Assembly (NCBI RefSeq): GCF_000316515.1
Contig: NC_019675.1
Span: forward strand, 3,222,001 to 3,286,000
Length of the DNA: 64,000 bases
Direction of reading: 5' to 3'
From: Cyanobium gracile PCC 6307
GTDB taxonomy: Bacteria > Cyanobacteriota > Cyanobacteriia > PCC-6307 > Cyanobiaceae
Part shown: positions 8,945-18,085 of the stretch, piece by piece
How positions within the stretch are numbered: the stretch's first letter is position 1
Layout: each line of letters begins with the position of its first letter
The notes under the pieces: generated by a model
Told to the model about the DNA's origin: nothing
What the model saw: only the letters and a program-made list of their open reading frames with translations
Databases searched by the model: none
Made by a program: the position numbers and the translations under genes

Positions 8945-9145
8945 TGGTCGTTTTGGGCTTCTTCCCGCCAATGATTTTGAGCATTAGGCAGATACCAGAA
9001 AACCTTCACCCTGCCTTCCTATCTCTACAGAGCAGCTCACCTCATCATGCATCGCCTTGCCCTACTCCTGCGAGTCCATCTCCGGCCAGACTTGCCTCGG
9101 TCGTAGCCCTGCTGGCATCCTGAGAGGGCAAAACTCCTCCCCCCG

Positions 9146-9753
9146 TTGACCTACGCCGCTGAGAGCCCGCTGAGCGACGCCGGCACCAACGACGACCTCC
9201 ACGACGAGTTCCTCGGCGCCCTCGCCGCCTTGGGCGGATCTGCAGGCAATGGCCGCTTGCGGGAGCACCTAGAGTGGGATGTGGCCCAATATGAAGCCGT
9301 CAAGGGCGATCTCCAAGGACGCCGCCTGATCGTGACCGGCCGCGGCCGGGGTGGCTCGGTCGCCCTAGTGGATGGTTCGGCGGGGCAAGCCTCCGGCAAT
9401 GCTCAGGGCGCCAGCCGCGCCCACCACACACGCCCCCCCAGAGGTTCCCGCGCTGCCTCGGCCCCCAGCTCTTTTGAGCAGGCGTTCCGCGCCATCGACG
9501 ACTGCATGCGCAAGGAGGCCGCCTCTACACCCACTCCCGCTTCACCAGCAAGCAGCAGCTCTTCCTGGACTTTGTTCTCCAGCACGATGTGACGATGGGC
9601 GTACAGGAGCTGGCCCAGGAAAAGCTCACGCCGCTGCTGAGGCTCCGCTACCAGAACTCCATTGCTGATGCAGTGGCAGAACTGGGAAGACCTGAAGAAA
9701 TTGGCCAGATCTTTTCTGGCTTCCAGAGATATCTTTATGAGACTTCTACCTGA
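9146..9753 (+). pseudogene. Scar of a type I restriction-modification operon: hsdM start joined to hsdR end
   Basis: From TTG 9146 the frame encodes a winged-helix leader of HsdM-type methylases (GNGRLREHLEWDVAQYEAVK, then GRRLIVTGRGRGGSV) and the true HsdM beginning SFEQAFRAIDDCMRKEA (to about 9520). The reading then shifts by one base into the C-terminal domain of HsdR (EcoEI_R_C type): FTSKQQLFLDFVLQHDV, EKLTPLLRLRYQNSIADAV and GRPEEIGQIFSGFQRYLYE, ending at TGA 9751. The junction is at about 9515-9525. All of the catalytic methylase, specificity and motor-nuclease regions are missing, so one internal deletion seems to have removed most of hsdM-hsdS-hsdR. Not functional. Confidence 0.75.
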
Positions 9754-10050
9754 CTCCTGCTTGGTTCATGATGGCCTGACGCCGAAAATGAAAGTGCCTA
9801 ACCATCCGAAGCGCTTGACACACCAACGAACACTTTATAGTTCACTCATGAGCTCTTGGCGCGAAGGTGACTGTAGGCGTTAGAGAATCTCTGGGCAAGA
9901 GGTGCTTGAGCAGTGGCTGAGGCCAAAGCCTCCGTGCAGGGCTCGGATTTGACTGAACAGAGCCTCGCTCAGGGCTTTACCGCTCTTGCCGCCTCACCTT
10001 TTTTGCTTAATGAGCTCCAATCAGGACTCCCAGGCTAACCTTTCCCTCGT
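9754..10050. other. Intergenic debris, no gene seen
   Basis: About 300 bp between the restriction scar and the IS5 remnant. I see short open frames without family features and no convincing hairpin or promoter. Confidence 0.5.
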
Positions 10051-10880
10051 TCATGACGCCGCAAGCAACAGGCGGCGTGCCACGATCAGATTCGTGAGCG
10101 CCGCTATCAATGAGCAGTTCGTGGCCATGCCACGCAGACGGGCCTGGTGGAATCCGAATTGCTGCTTGATCACGCGGATCGGATGTTCGACCTTGGCGCG
10201 GACGTGTGCCTTGGCCACTTCGATCAGATCCGGCAGCCTCCCATCCTCAGAATCTGGCAATGCCCGGCGTTTCCCCGGACGCATCGCCACCCTGAATTCT
10301 GTTGTCTTACCTGACATCTCAGGCCTCTAGGCGATCCCTTGGCAGCCGGCATCGGCGTCCACCACGGCCTCATCGCCATGCAACAGCTCTGCAGCCGGGG
10401 TGAGGTCGTGGACGTTGGCGGATATGGTGACAACTGAGTGGATCAGGCCAGAATCCTTGTCCACACTGAGGTGGACTGTTATCCCGAAATACAACTGTTT
10501 GCCCTTCTTGCTCTGGTGCATCTCCGGATTCCGCTTCCCCCTCTTTGTTCCTGGTGGAGCAGGGTGCCGCGATCAAGGTGGCATCGACAGCGCATCTTCA
10601 TGCCACGCACGTTGAGGTGCGCTTTGACGGTTTCAATAATCTGCTCGCCCAGCTAGTGCTTCTCCAGCAGGTGGCGGAAGGCTAGGATCGTCTTCTCATC
10701 CAGGACCCGGTCACTGATCAGATTAATGCACACAACGCGCCGCATGGCGGGCACCTTAAACAAGGGCTCTTCCATGGCAGGATCACTGAGTAGATACCAC
10801 TCCTGCAACGGGTTGATGTGCAGCATCGTGGCCAGTGGGTACGGAAGACTGCCGCCCTTCCTACTGGTCTTGGGTAATGG
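10051..10880 (-). pseudogene. IS5-family transposase, degenerate
   Basis: Reading the minus strand from about 10880 down, family blocks appear in order but in different frames. First come PYPLATMLHINPLQEWYLLS and EEPLFKVPAMRRVV...LISDRVLDEKTILAFRHLLEKH, which hits a stop near 10662. Then come the displaced IAAPCSTRNKEGE, MHQSKKGKQLYFGITVHLS, HDLTPAAELLHGDEAVVDAD and, after an in-frame TAG near 10326, MSGKTTEFRVAMRPGKRRAL to the end (FGFHQARLRGMATNCSL). This is an IS5-type DDE transposase carrying at least two stops and a frameshift. I could not define terminal repeats. It is probably the agent or a trace of past rearrangement in this island. Confidence 0.8.
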
Positions 10881-11261
10881 CGATCAATCAGATCAAGCTG
10901 GGCCTGCCAAAGTACTACCACTACCATCCAGGCCAGGAACTTCTCGCGTTTGGTGTGATTCTTGCCGCTGGATTGCTCCTAGTCCGAGAAGTCGAGCTAC
11001 TTGTTACCCATCAACCCAATCCTGGCCTGTTATTACAGAGCCATTGTCCCGTAGTTGGCCATGGTTTTCCAGAGGCTCCCTATCTCAGTTCTGGTTCTTG
11101 AGTGCTGCCCACGTGAACAGGCTAAAGCGCACCATTGACTGAACCTAATTCAGAGTCAGTTAAGCTTGTCTATGTATTTCGCTGAGAATCTATGGGTCGT
11201 CCTTTCAGGAATCTACTGAGCTAGGCTGCTTGAATCTTTCCGTTAATCTGTCTTGTCGTCA
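10881..11261. other. Intergenic, no gene seen
   Basis: About 380 bp upstream of the methyltransferase gene. It is AT-richer toward 11140-11250, as expected for a promoter region, but I cannot name a specific -35/-10 pair with confidence. Confidence 0.4.
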
Positions 11262-12029
11262 ATGCTTTGCCCACGCCCAACCGAAATGTCTGTCTCGGAT
11301 GCGATTCTGTCTGCCATTGGATCTGGCGCAATCAACAGTGCAAACATTTCATTTGACCTGCTCCGTTCAATTGGAATGAAGGACCATGGTCGAGAAATGT
11401 GGGATTCTCTTCGCAGAGGAAGGAGCATTCTGGAGACAACTGAGCAGCTAGACCAGTACCTTCACTCCTATGGCCCCATGACCCAAGGCCAGTGGCATGT
11501 CCTTCTGAAGGGTATAAACCTGCCAGAAGGTGCGATTCATATTGTTGACTACGGGTGTGGCCAGGGCCTTGCGGGATCTTGTCTTTTGGATCACTATGGC
11601 AATGAACTCAGAGAAAGAGTCGATTGTATTGAGTTGATCGAAATCTCTGAAATAGCCCTTGCGAGAGCTCATGCGGTCTATTCCTCCTACTGTCCTGCTG
11701 CAGTCATTAAACTGCATAACAAGGGGTTGGATGAAGTGGATCTTTCTGATTCTCAGAAAAGTGATCGAGCCAGCACGTTGCACTTAATGTCAAATGTGCT
11801 TGACCTTCATACTTTCAGTTATGAGAGCCTTGCTCGTAAGTTGTTTGTCCGGCGTGGGACGCACCTCATCTTTGCCGTCAGCCCTAAGGGTAATAGCGGG
11901 TCGCGACGGGTAGGTGCATTTCATGAGTTTGTAGGCTCTCTAGAAGGAGTAATTGTCCATGATGCACGATTACGTTCTACCAGAGGATATCAGCCTCAAG
12001 TCTCCTTGTATATGACCACAGAGGTCTAG
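11262..12029 (+). CDS. SAM-dependent methyltransferase-like protein
   Basis: 255 residues from ATG 11262 (an upstream TTG at 11253 and a downstream ATG at 11286 are alternatives). Motif I of class I methyltransferases is clear at 95-102 (VDYGCGQG), followed by an acidic post-I strand (RVDCIELIEIS) and a motif IV-like segment (TLHLMSNVLDLHTF). The N-terminal 90 residues are not recognised. Its stop is 3 bp before the AlkB-like gene, so the two form an operon. Low GC marks it as island DNA. The substrate is unknown. Pairing with an AlkB-type dioxygenase suggests nucleic-acid modification (inference). Confidence 0.65.
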   Translation: MLCPRPTEMSVSDAILSAIGSGAINSANISFDLLRSIGMKDHGREMWDSLRRGRSILETTEQLDQYLHSYGPMTQGQWHVLLKGINLPEGAIHIVDYGCGQGLAGSCLLDHYGNELRERVDCIELIEISEIALARAHAVYSSYCPAAVIKLHNKGLDEVDLSDSQKSDRASTLHLMSNVLDLHTFSYESLARKLFVRRGTHLIFAVSPKGNSGSRRVGAFHEFVGSLEGVIVHDARLRSTRGYQPQVSLYMTTEV

Positions 12030-12032
12030 GAA

Positions 12033-12779
12033 GTGAACTTGCTTACGCATCCCGGCCCCAGCTTGCCATTCAATACCCAGCAAGCTGGCATCTCTGAAGC
12101 TAAATGGTGCAACAAATTGCAAGGCTACAAGGTACGGATCCGCCACGGCGAGCTGCTTTATATTCAGCACTTCTTTGACATAAAGACTGCCGACAGGGCC
12201 GTCGCTTTCTTCCAAGAGGCTCACGGCTTTGACTTTCGCCAAGCGAGCTGGAGAAAGCTTTCTCTTAGTCAGTTTGAATCAATTCGGTTTTTCAACATTA
12301 AGTGGAGACAGGATTACATACGGATGTATGGAAGAGAGGTGCCTCTGCCTCGTCTGACCGCTTGGTATGGCGATGCTGGTAAGGTCTACTCATACTCTGG
12401 GATCACATCCGTTCCCCACGAATGGAATGATGGGCTTCTTTACCTCAAGACCATGGTTGAAAAGGCTGCTGGTGCCAGTTTCAATAGTGTGCTGCTTAAC
12501 TGGTACCGTGACGGCCAGGACTGCCTCGGTTGGCATGCTGATGATGAACCGGAGCTAGGCAATCATCCAGTTATTGCCTCTGCCAGTTTTGGAGTATCTA
12601 GAGACTTTGTTCTTCGCCTGAACAAAGATCATCAGACTAAGCTTGTTCTTCCTTTGCATCATGGAACTCTGCTTGTTATGATGGGGGATATCCAGCAGCA
12701 CTGGCAGCATTCTGTTCCAAAAAGAAAGCGCGTGCTAGGATCGAGATTTAATCTGACATTCCGCAAGATATCCGCTTAG
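12033..12779 (+). CDS. AlkB-like Fe(II)/2-oxoglutarate dioxygenase
   Basis: 248 residues from GTG 12033, with AGGA of the preceding stop region as a ribosome site. The core holds the iron triad: H168-x-D170 in LNWYRDGQDCLGWHADDE, and distal H226 in QQHWQHSVPK. The 2-oxoglutarate-binding arginines follow in RFNLTFR (R238, R244). SRDFVLRLN and LLVMMGDIQQHW are typical of ALKBH2/3-like repair enzymes, which remove alkyl groups from bases oxidatively. The catalytic residues are intact. The first 85 residues are an extension whose role is unclear. Co-transcribed with the methyltransferase. Confidence 0.85.
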   Translation: MNLLTHPGPSLPFNTQQAGISEAKWCNKLQGYKVRIRHGELLYIQHFFDIKTADRAVAFFQEAHGFDFRQASWRKLSLSQFESIRFFNIKWRQDYIRMYGREVPLPRLTAWYGDAGKVYSYSGITSVPHEWNDGLLYLKTMVEKAAGASFNSVLLNWYRDGQDCLGWHADDEPELGNHPVIASASFGVSRDFVLRLNKDHQTKLVLPLHHGTLLVMMGDIQQHWQHSVPKRKRVLGSRFNLTFRKISA

Positions 12780-13205
12780 TGACTACCAACTGGATTTTTC
12801 AGTTGGCCTGAACTCAAATGTCTGAATCCTGCCAATTTTCTTGTGTTACGCAGAGGTGTAATGAAATGCTCTTTGTGTTGTAGTTTCTATTGAGATGCCT
12901 AAGGGGTGAATAACAGGCAATTCGAAAAGGAAGTGCCATGAGCATTGCTACTCACTACTCTGGCTGAAGACTGCTATTCTCAAACTTCCAGCAAGCTCTG
13001 AAGTGCCTGATCATGACTGTGTTGCGGCGTGCTGCCACCCAGGCGATATTGCCCTGCTGAGTCTTTCGAAACGCAAAACTGATTCATTCTATTGATATGG
13101 ACCTAGTTTTGTCTTCTGCGCTGATAAACGTATTGTTGACGTGCCTCTATCCGGCGAGTCTTGGCGAGCGCGTCATGCGAAACTCCTCGCTTGGCATCTA
13201 AATTA
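12780..13205. other. Intergenic, one small hairpin
   Basis: 426 bp without a supported gene. A 7-bp hairpin (CCAACTG/CAGTTGG at 12786-12806) follows the AlkB stop, with Ts in the loop rather than after the stem. The rest shows nothing I can identify. Confidence 0.45.
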
Positions 13206-13928
13206 ATGGATAATCAACTCGTCCGGATTACAGTTCAAATGCTTAATCCCACAGGGGGGAGGATGTTGTTTGTCGTAGAGCCAGGAACGGATCTTGAGGG
13301 GTTGTATCTAACGAATGACTTTTTGACTACCATAGGAGTTAATCCTCATCTTCTGAGGTTTAAGGTTAATGGCACCCCAGCTGGGGGCGATTTTATGCTC
13401 ATGCCTGAAGATCACATCCAGGTTGAGGCGCAATCGGTTCAGCCTGTGGAAGAAACTGACAATGAGTTAGTTGTCCTCGCTCGAATGAACTGCGAGGATT
13501 GGGGCGAGTTTCGCGTGCATGCCGGTGCCAGCTTAGAGGACTTTCTCTTCTCGATCACATTCATCAGTGTTACAACAATTCATCCTGCTGCTCTAGCCAT
13601 TAAGGTAAACGGCTTGTCAGTCGAGATGTGCTATCGACTGGCTGATGGAGACCGGATCACAGTCGCAGGCGCATCGATGCTCAAAGGGGCGATCTCTGGC
13701 CGAGATCTAATTGCAAAGCTTAGAGTAATGGTCGGGCTTCGGCCTGAGCCTTCGCCTGGTGGCGGTAGCCATGGAAAGTGGAAAACTAGTGATGGCAAGA
13801 CTGTCGTAATTCCAAGAAGGTCATCTGATATTCCTAATGGTACTGTGAAGTCAATTCTTCGGATGGCAGGAGTGGATATGGGGCTAAAGGAATTCTATTC
13901 TTGTCGCCCCCGGCCCTTGACCCGATAA
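13206..13928 (+). CDS. Two beta-grasp (ThiS/MoaD-like) domains fused to a HicA-like toxin domain
   Basis: 240 residues from ATG 13206. Two internal repeats (about 5-74 and 87-155) share the pattern strand, acidic turn, helix, then IKVNG...L.DGDRITV: LRFKVNGTPAG...MPEDHIQVEA in the first and LAIKVNGLSVEM...LADGDRITVAG in the second. The VNG/DGD pattern is characteristic of ThiS/MoaD-type ubiquitin-like folds. Neither repeat ends in Gly-Gly, so conjugation or sulfur carriage is unlikely. Residues 164-231 match a whole HicA mRNA interferase: SGRDLIAKL, GGGSHGKWKTSDGKTVVIP (His189 at the catalytic position), and NGTVKSILRMAGVDM. No HicB gene is adjacent. Low-GC island gene. The fold calls are by eye, and the combined architecture is unfamiliar to me. 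Confidence 0.6.
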   Translation: MDNQLVRITVQMLNPTGGRMLFVVEPGTDLEGLYLTNDFLTTIGVNPHLLRFKVNGTPAGGDFMLMPEDHIQVEAQSVQPVEETDNELVVLARMNCEDWGEFRVHAGASLEDFLFSITFISVTTIHPAALAIKVNGLSVEMCYRLADGDRITVAGASMLKGAISGRDLIAKLRVMVGLRPEPSPGGGSHGKWKTSDGKTVVIPRRSSDIPNGTVKSILRMAGVDMGLKEFYSCRPRPLTR

Positions 13929-14026
13929 GTAATCCACACCGCAGTGGCTTTCTCGAGCCCATGAACAGACTTTTGTCGACGAGCGAGGAGCGTTGAGGCC
14001 TCGTCAGCGCTTAGACCCAAGACAAG

Positions 14027-14998
14027 CTAATTGGATATGCCTTCAGGCTTCCTCTCCTCAACCCCATCATTCGGCCTCGGCCGATAAATCGCCACCCCGA
14101 TCACATCCTTCACCCTCCCCGCGTAGGCCGCGAAGTTCTCGCTGCGGATCACCCCCGCCCCCTCCGCCGCGTGGATCGCGTTCACCACCCCGTCGCGCTT
14201 CTCCAGGAAGCCCACGTGGGTCACATCCAGCCCCGGCACCTTCGTCACCAGCGCGAAGATGTCGCCGTTGCGCAGCGACGGCAGCACCCCCGGCAGGGCC
14301 GCCAGCGGGATGTAGGGCTGGTTCAGCACCAGGTCCTTCTCCAGCTCGGTGATGCACTGCTTGTTGCGGGGCAGCTGCATCGGCTTGTAGCTGCTCACGT
14401 GGCTGCTCATGAAATTGAGCGTCACCGAGCGCTTGCTGGCCCCCGGCAGGAACGGGGTGAGGTTCACCACGTAGCCGTTGCGCTCGGCCGCGTCGGCCCA
14501 GCGGCTGAAGTAATGCTGCCGGCGGCAGTAGTCCACCTCGCCATCCACGTAGCGCAGCCGCCGCACATGCTGGGTGAAGCGCTCCATCCCTTCGTCCAGG
14601 GTGTCCACCTTGCGGCTGTTGCTCAGCGCCAGCAGCTGCTCCACGAACAGAAAGCAGTCGAAGTTGGTGAGATCCAGCTGCAGCCGCTCCTTCGGGCCGC
14701 CGTCGAGGGAGAACCCCTTGAAGGGATAGTCAAGGAAGCGGCGCGCCAGTTGCACCAGTGCCTGGTTCATCGGCGCCCAGGCGGTGGCATCGATCGCCTC
14801 CATCGCCAGCACCCGCGTTTCCCCCACGAACTTCGGCGTGGCATCCCCCAGGGCCACACCCCCCGGCAGGGGAGGCAAGGCGGCCGCCACGCGGGGGCTG
14901 GCAGGGGTGGCGTGGCGGAGCAGCAGGTTGGCCGCCGCGAAGCTCGCCGCGGCGGTGATCAGCACCGTCAACACCAGCAGGAGAGTGGGTTTGCGCAT
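14027..14998 (-). CDS. DUF1460 family putative amidase/peptidase (NlpC/P60-like)
   Basis: 323 residues. An N-terminal signal peptide or anchor (residues 5-27) precedes the DUF1460 domain (pfam07313). The conserved TNFDCFLFVEQLLAL block places the presumed nucleophile at Cys115. The later THVGFLEKRDG block supplies the His, and LRNGDIFALVTK precedes it. A related Bacteroides enzyme is a cell-wall amidase, so export and peptidoglycan processing are likely. The GC-rich sequence marks the return to core DNA after the island. Confidence 0.8.
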   Translation of the reverse strand: MRKPTLLLVLTVLITAAASFAAANLLLRHATPASPRVAAALPPLPGGVALGDATPKFVGETRVLAMEAIDATAWAPMNQALVQLARRFLDYPFKGFSLDGGPKERLQLDLTNFDCFLFVEQLLALSNSRKVDTLDEGMERFTQHVRRLRYVDGEVDYCRRQHYFSRWADAAERNGYVVNLTPFLPGASKRSVTLNFMSSHVSSYKPMQLPRNKQCITELEKDLVLNQPYIPLAALPGVLPSLRNGDIFALVTKVPGLDVTHVGFLEKRDGVVNAIHAAEGAGVIRSENFAAYAGRVKDVIGVAIYRPRPNDGVEERKPEGISN

Positions 14999-15034
14999 CC
15001 AGCCGCCACCGCCGCGGCGACCCTACAGCCGCCC

Positions 15035-15706
15035 TCAGGTGGCGCTGCTCGCCAGCCACTCCCCCAGCCCCACCGCCGGCTGCTGCGGGCTGCTGGTGAT
15101 CTCGATGATGCGGCCGATCGCCGCCGGGCTCTCCACCGCATCCAGGCACACCCGCGCCACCAGCCGCCGGGGAATGCTGTCGCTCTCCTGCTGGTCGGGC
15201 CCGCTGAAGCGGATGCCCTCGGCCTCGATCCCCTCCTCGGTTTCCTTCAGTCCGCCGGGTCGCACCACCGTCCACTCCAGGCCGCTGGCCGCCAGCCAGC
15301 GTTCCCCCACCCCCTTCCACACCAGGATCAGCCCGAACAGGTTCAGCGGATGCAGCCAGCGGCCGCTGCACAGCGAACTCACCAGCACCACCCGCGTCAC
15401 ACCGGCGGCTTTGCAAGCGGCGATCTGGGGGCGCATCGCCAGGGCATCCACCTTCAGCGGCCCGGCCAGATCCACCGACGGCCGCGCCCCGGTGGCGATC
15501 ACCAGGGCGTCGCACCCCTCCAGCGCCGCCCCGAGGGCCTCCGTATCCCCCAGCTCCAGCCGCACCAGCTCCGCCCCCTCCAGCCCCGGCGGCACCTCGG
15601 AGCTCGGCCGCAGGATCGCCTTCACCCGCCAGCCCCGGGCCAGGGCCTCCTGCACCACCCGCCAGCCCGTCTTGCCTGAAGCTCCGGTCACGGCGAGGCA
15701 GGTCAT
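15035..15706 (-). CDS. NAD(P)-binding atypical short-chain dehydrogenase/reductase
   Basis: 223 residues from ATG 15706, which directly precedes the Rossmann motif VTGASGKTGW (TGxxGxxG). Later blocks are LRLELGDTEAL, CDALVIATGARP, VTRVVLVSSL and WTVVRPGGL. These match NmrA/SDR_a5-type proteins, common in cyanobacteria as chloroplast-like assembly or reductase factors. The YxxxK catalytic pair of classical SDRs is absent, consistent with an atypical SDR. Divergent from znuC with 80 bp between starts. Confidence 0.8.
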   Translation of the reverse strand: MTCLAVTGASGKTGWRVVQEALARGWRVKAILRPSSEVPPGLEGAELVRLELGDTEALGAALEGCDALVIATGARPSVDLAGPLKVDALAMRPQIAACKAAGVTRVVLVSSLCSGRWLHPLNLFGLILVWKGVGERWLAASGLEWTVVRPGGLKETEEGIEAEGIRFSGPDQQESDSIPRRLVARVCLDAVESPAAIGRIIEITSSPQQPAVGLGEWLASSAT

Positions 15707-15786
15707 GGCGGGGGGAAGGGCGCAGCGTTGAGGCCCCATTCTCGGCGGCGGCGGCCGGCCGTGGGGCTTCTGGGTAGGCTGGAGCA

Positions 15787-16593
15787 ATGGCCGAAATGGT
15801 TCTCGAAGTCAGCCACCTCAGCGTGCGGCGCGAGGGAGTCACGGCCGTCGATGACGTCAGCTTCCAGTTGCTGGCCGAGTCCGACACGGCCCTTGTCGGC
15901 CCCAACGGCGCCGGCAAGAGCACCCTGGTGCAGGCCATCCTCGGAATCCTGCCCCGCCAGGCCGGTGAGGTGCGCTTCCTCGGCTGCAGCCTCGGCAGCC
16001 GCGGCCAGCTGCCGCGCGAGCTGCGCGCCCGGCTCGCCTACCTGCCCCAGACCCTCATCCCCCGAGGCCGCTTCCCGCTCACGGTGGCCGAGTTCGTTGG
16101 CCTGGGCTGGGATGCGCCGGGCCTGGCCCTGCCCTGGCTGGGCCGCGAGGCCCGCCGCAGCGCCGTCCGCGCCGCCCTGCGCAAGACCCTCTGCGCCGAC
16201 CTGGCCGATCGCCTGCTCTCCGAACTCTCCGGCGGCCAGCTCAAACGCGTCCTGCTGGCCTCCTGCGTGGTGCGCCCCCGCCGCCTGCTGGTGCTTGATG
16301 AGGCCCAGGCCGGCCTCGACGCCCGCGCCGCCGAACAGTTCCACACCCTCCTCTACCAACTGCGCCGCAGCGAGGGCTGGACGATCCTGCAGGTCTCCCA
16401 TGACCTGGAGATGGTGCGCCGCACCTGCGACGGCGTGCTCTGCCTCAACCGCAGCCTGCGCTGCCACGGCACCCCCGACCACGCCCTCAGCCCCTCCCGG
16501 CTCGAGCAGATCTACGGCTTCGGCTTCGTTCCCTACCACCACCGGCACCCTGCTCAGCGGCCCGCGCCCCCGGAAGACGCCCCGCCAGGCTGA
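15787..16593 (+). CDS. znuC: Metal ABC transporter ATP-binding protein, ZnuC-like
   Basis: 268 residues with all ABC ATPase motifs: Walker A GPNGAGKS (about 39-46), Q-loop YLPQ, signature LSGGQLKRV, Walker B LLVLDEAQ, and switch His in VSHDLEMV. The family resembles zinc/manganese importers (ZnuC/MntB). The C-terminus ends in HHRHP-type residues. No permease or binding-protein gene is adjacent, so the subunits must lie elsewhere. Zinc is favoured by family and by the zur region 13 kb away, but manganese is possible. The last 40 bp overlap the convergent matrixin gene. Confidence 0.75.
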   Translation: MAEMVLEVSHLSVRREGVTAVDDVSFQLLAESDTALVGPNGAGKSTLVQAILGILPRQAGEVRFLGCSLGSRGQLPRELRARLAYLPQTLIPRGRFPLTVAEFVGLGWDAPGLALPWLGREARRSAVRAALRKTLCADLADRLLSELSGGQLKRVLLASCVVRPRRLLVLDEAQAGLDARAAEQFHTLLYQLRRSEGWTILQVSHDLEMVRRTCDGVLCLNRSLRCHGTPDHALSPSRLEQIYGFGFVPYHHRHPAQRPAPPEDAPPG

Positions 16594-17378
16594 GCGGGCA
16601 CCGCTGCCGCTGGCAGGGGCCGGCCGAAGTCGGTGGGCTGGCGGTAGAGCCAGCGCAGCGTGGCCCGATCCCGCGGGCTGAGCGCCAGCACCGGCCGGGG
16701 CCCCGGCACCGCCGCCATCGCATCGGCCGGATCGTCGCTGTGGCCCCACAGCCCGAAGGCATGGCCCAGCTCGTGCAGCGCCGTGGCTTCGGTGGCCTCG
16801 GGCCGCTGCCCCGGGCTGATCAGCACCCGCACCTGGGGCTCCAGGATCCAGCCCCCCTGTCGTTCCACCGCCAGCACCTCCAGCTCGGCCCGGCCATGGC
16901 TGGCCCGGGTACGGCCCGAGGCCTCCCGGCGCAGGGGCGGTCGGCGCCGCAGGACCCGCACCTGGGCCGCCGCCGGATCCGCCACCCGGGTGATCGCCAG
17001 CTCTTGCCGCCAGGTGCCCAGGGCCCGCTCCACTGCGGCAAGCCAGCGCTCGTCCCACATCTGGGCCGGCCCGTCAGTGCCCGCGGGCTCCACCCAGACG
17101 CACCAGTGATCGAGGCGGGCCCAGCCGAAGGGGGTCGGCCGCAGCCACTGGCGGTAGTCCGTGGCTCCGGCCGGGGCAGCAGCGGGGGGCGCCGTGGAGG
17201 CGATTCGCGGTGTGGCTGCAGGGCGGCTGAGTTCCATGGGCCGGCTGGCCCGGCCGGGGGCACAGGTGGGGCCGGCGGCCGCGGAGGGCTCCGCCAGCGC
17301 CGGCAGCCGCAGGGAGGGCGCCAGCAGGGCGGGCAGGCAGCCCCCTAGCACCAGCCGGAGCGGCCAGCGCCGGCCCAT
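16554..17378 (-). CDS. Matrixin-type zinc metalloprotease, exported
   Basis: 274 residues from ATG 17378, which overlaps the stop of the upstream DUF2214 gene. A signal peptide covers residues 1-29. A Pro/Ala-rich linker precedes the catalytic domain, whose zinc site is HELGHAFGLWGH at 202-213, followed by SDDPADAM, the Met-turn. The spacing has one residue more than the textbook HExxHxxGxxH, a form I associate with cyanobacterial members. Likely a periplasmic or secreted protease. Substrate unknown. Confidence 0.8.
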   Translation of the reverse strand: MGRRWPLRLVLGGCLPALLAPSLRLPALAEPSAAAGPTCAPGRASRPMELSRPAATPRIASTAPPAAAPAGATDYRQWLRPTPFGWARLDHWCVWVEPAGTDGPAQMWDERWLAAVERALGTWRQELAITRVADPAAAQVRVLRRRPPLRREASGRTRASHGRAELEVLAVERQGGWILEPQVRVLISPGQRPEATEATALHELGHAFGLWGHSDDPADAMAAVPGPRPVLALSPRDRATLRWLYRQPTDFGRPLPAAAVPAQPGGASSGGAGR

Positions 17379-17866
17379 CAGCCCGCCAGTCCGACGCCGC
17401 GGGCCATCAGGGCCGCCATCAGGGGAATGGCGGCAAAGCCCGCCAGCTCGATGTTCAGCACCCAGCGCAGGCGGTTGGCCAGGGCCTCGCTGACTTTGGG
17501 CAGCTCCCCCTTGCGCAGGGGGATCGCCCAGAGGATGTAGGTGATGGTGGGGTACAGGGAAAGGGCGCCCACCGCCAGATAGGTGCCCACCTTCCACCAG
17601 AACAGGGGGTTCTCGGTGTAAAAGCTCGAGCCCTGGCCGAAGTACAGCACCCGCAGGATGCCGCTGAGCAGCACCCCCAGGGCGGCCAGGCCGTAGGTCA
17701 CGTCCGTGATCACCATCAGGACCGCGTCCTTGCGGTCAGGGTCGGGCCGGATCAGGCGCCGCTCCAGTACCAGGGCGCCGAAGCAGACCATGAAGCTCAG
17801 GTAGTGGATGTAGGCCACTCCGGCGCTGGAGAGCACCTCGGAGGGGATGGAGAAAAGCCCGGCCAT
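17378..17866 (-). CDS. DUF2214 family membrane protein
   Basis: 162 residues with four transmembrane helices (about 15-34, 53-72, 90-108 and 135-155). The blocks IHYLSFMVCFGALVLERRL and GVLRVLYFGQGSSFYTENPLFWWK match the DUF2214 family, whose function is unknown. The His in helix 1 and the aromatic GSSFYTENPLFW loop could suggest a redox or haem-related role, but this is speculative. Translationally coupled to the downstream matrixin (ATGA). Confidence 0.75.
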   Translation of the reverse strand: MAGLFSIPSEVLSSAGVAYIHYLSFMVCFGALVLERRLIRPDPDRKDAVLMVITDVTYGLAALGVLLSGILRVLYFGQGSSFYTENPLFWWKVGTYLAVGALSLYPTITYILWAIPLRKGELPKVSEALANRLRWVLNIELAGFAAIPLMAALMARGVGLAG

Positions 17867-18085
17867 CGGCTGGTGTCAGGTGATCGCCCCGGACGGTAGC
17901 GGCTGGCTCCCGGTCGCCGGGAACCCTGGGCGGCTCTGGAAAGAGGAAATCAGAACAAATTATGGAAACAACGGGCGATGCAGGGTGTCGTATGTGGAAG
18001 CCGCAACGGAACACTGAAGGCTTTCTGTTCGTTTCAGGAACATCCAGAAACAACCCTAGGTTCGACAGAGCGATTCGGATGCTCC

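Noticed and set aside
12786-12806. Terminator after the AlkB gene
   Set aside because: The Ts lie in the loop and no T tract follows the 7-bp stem.
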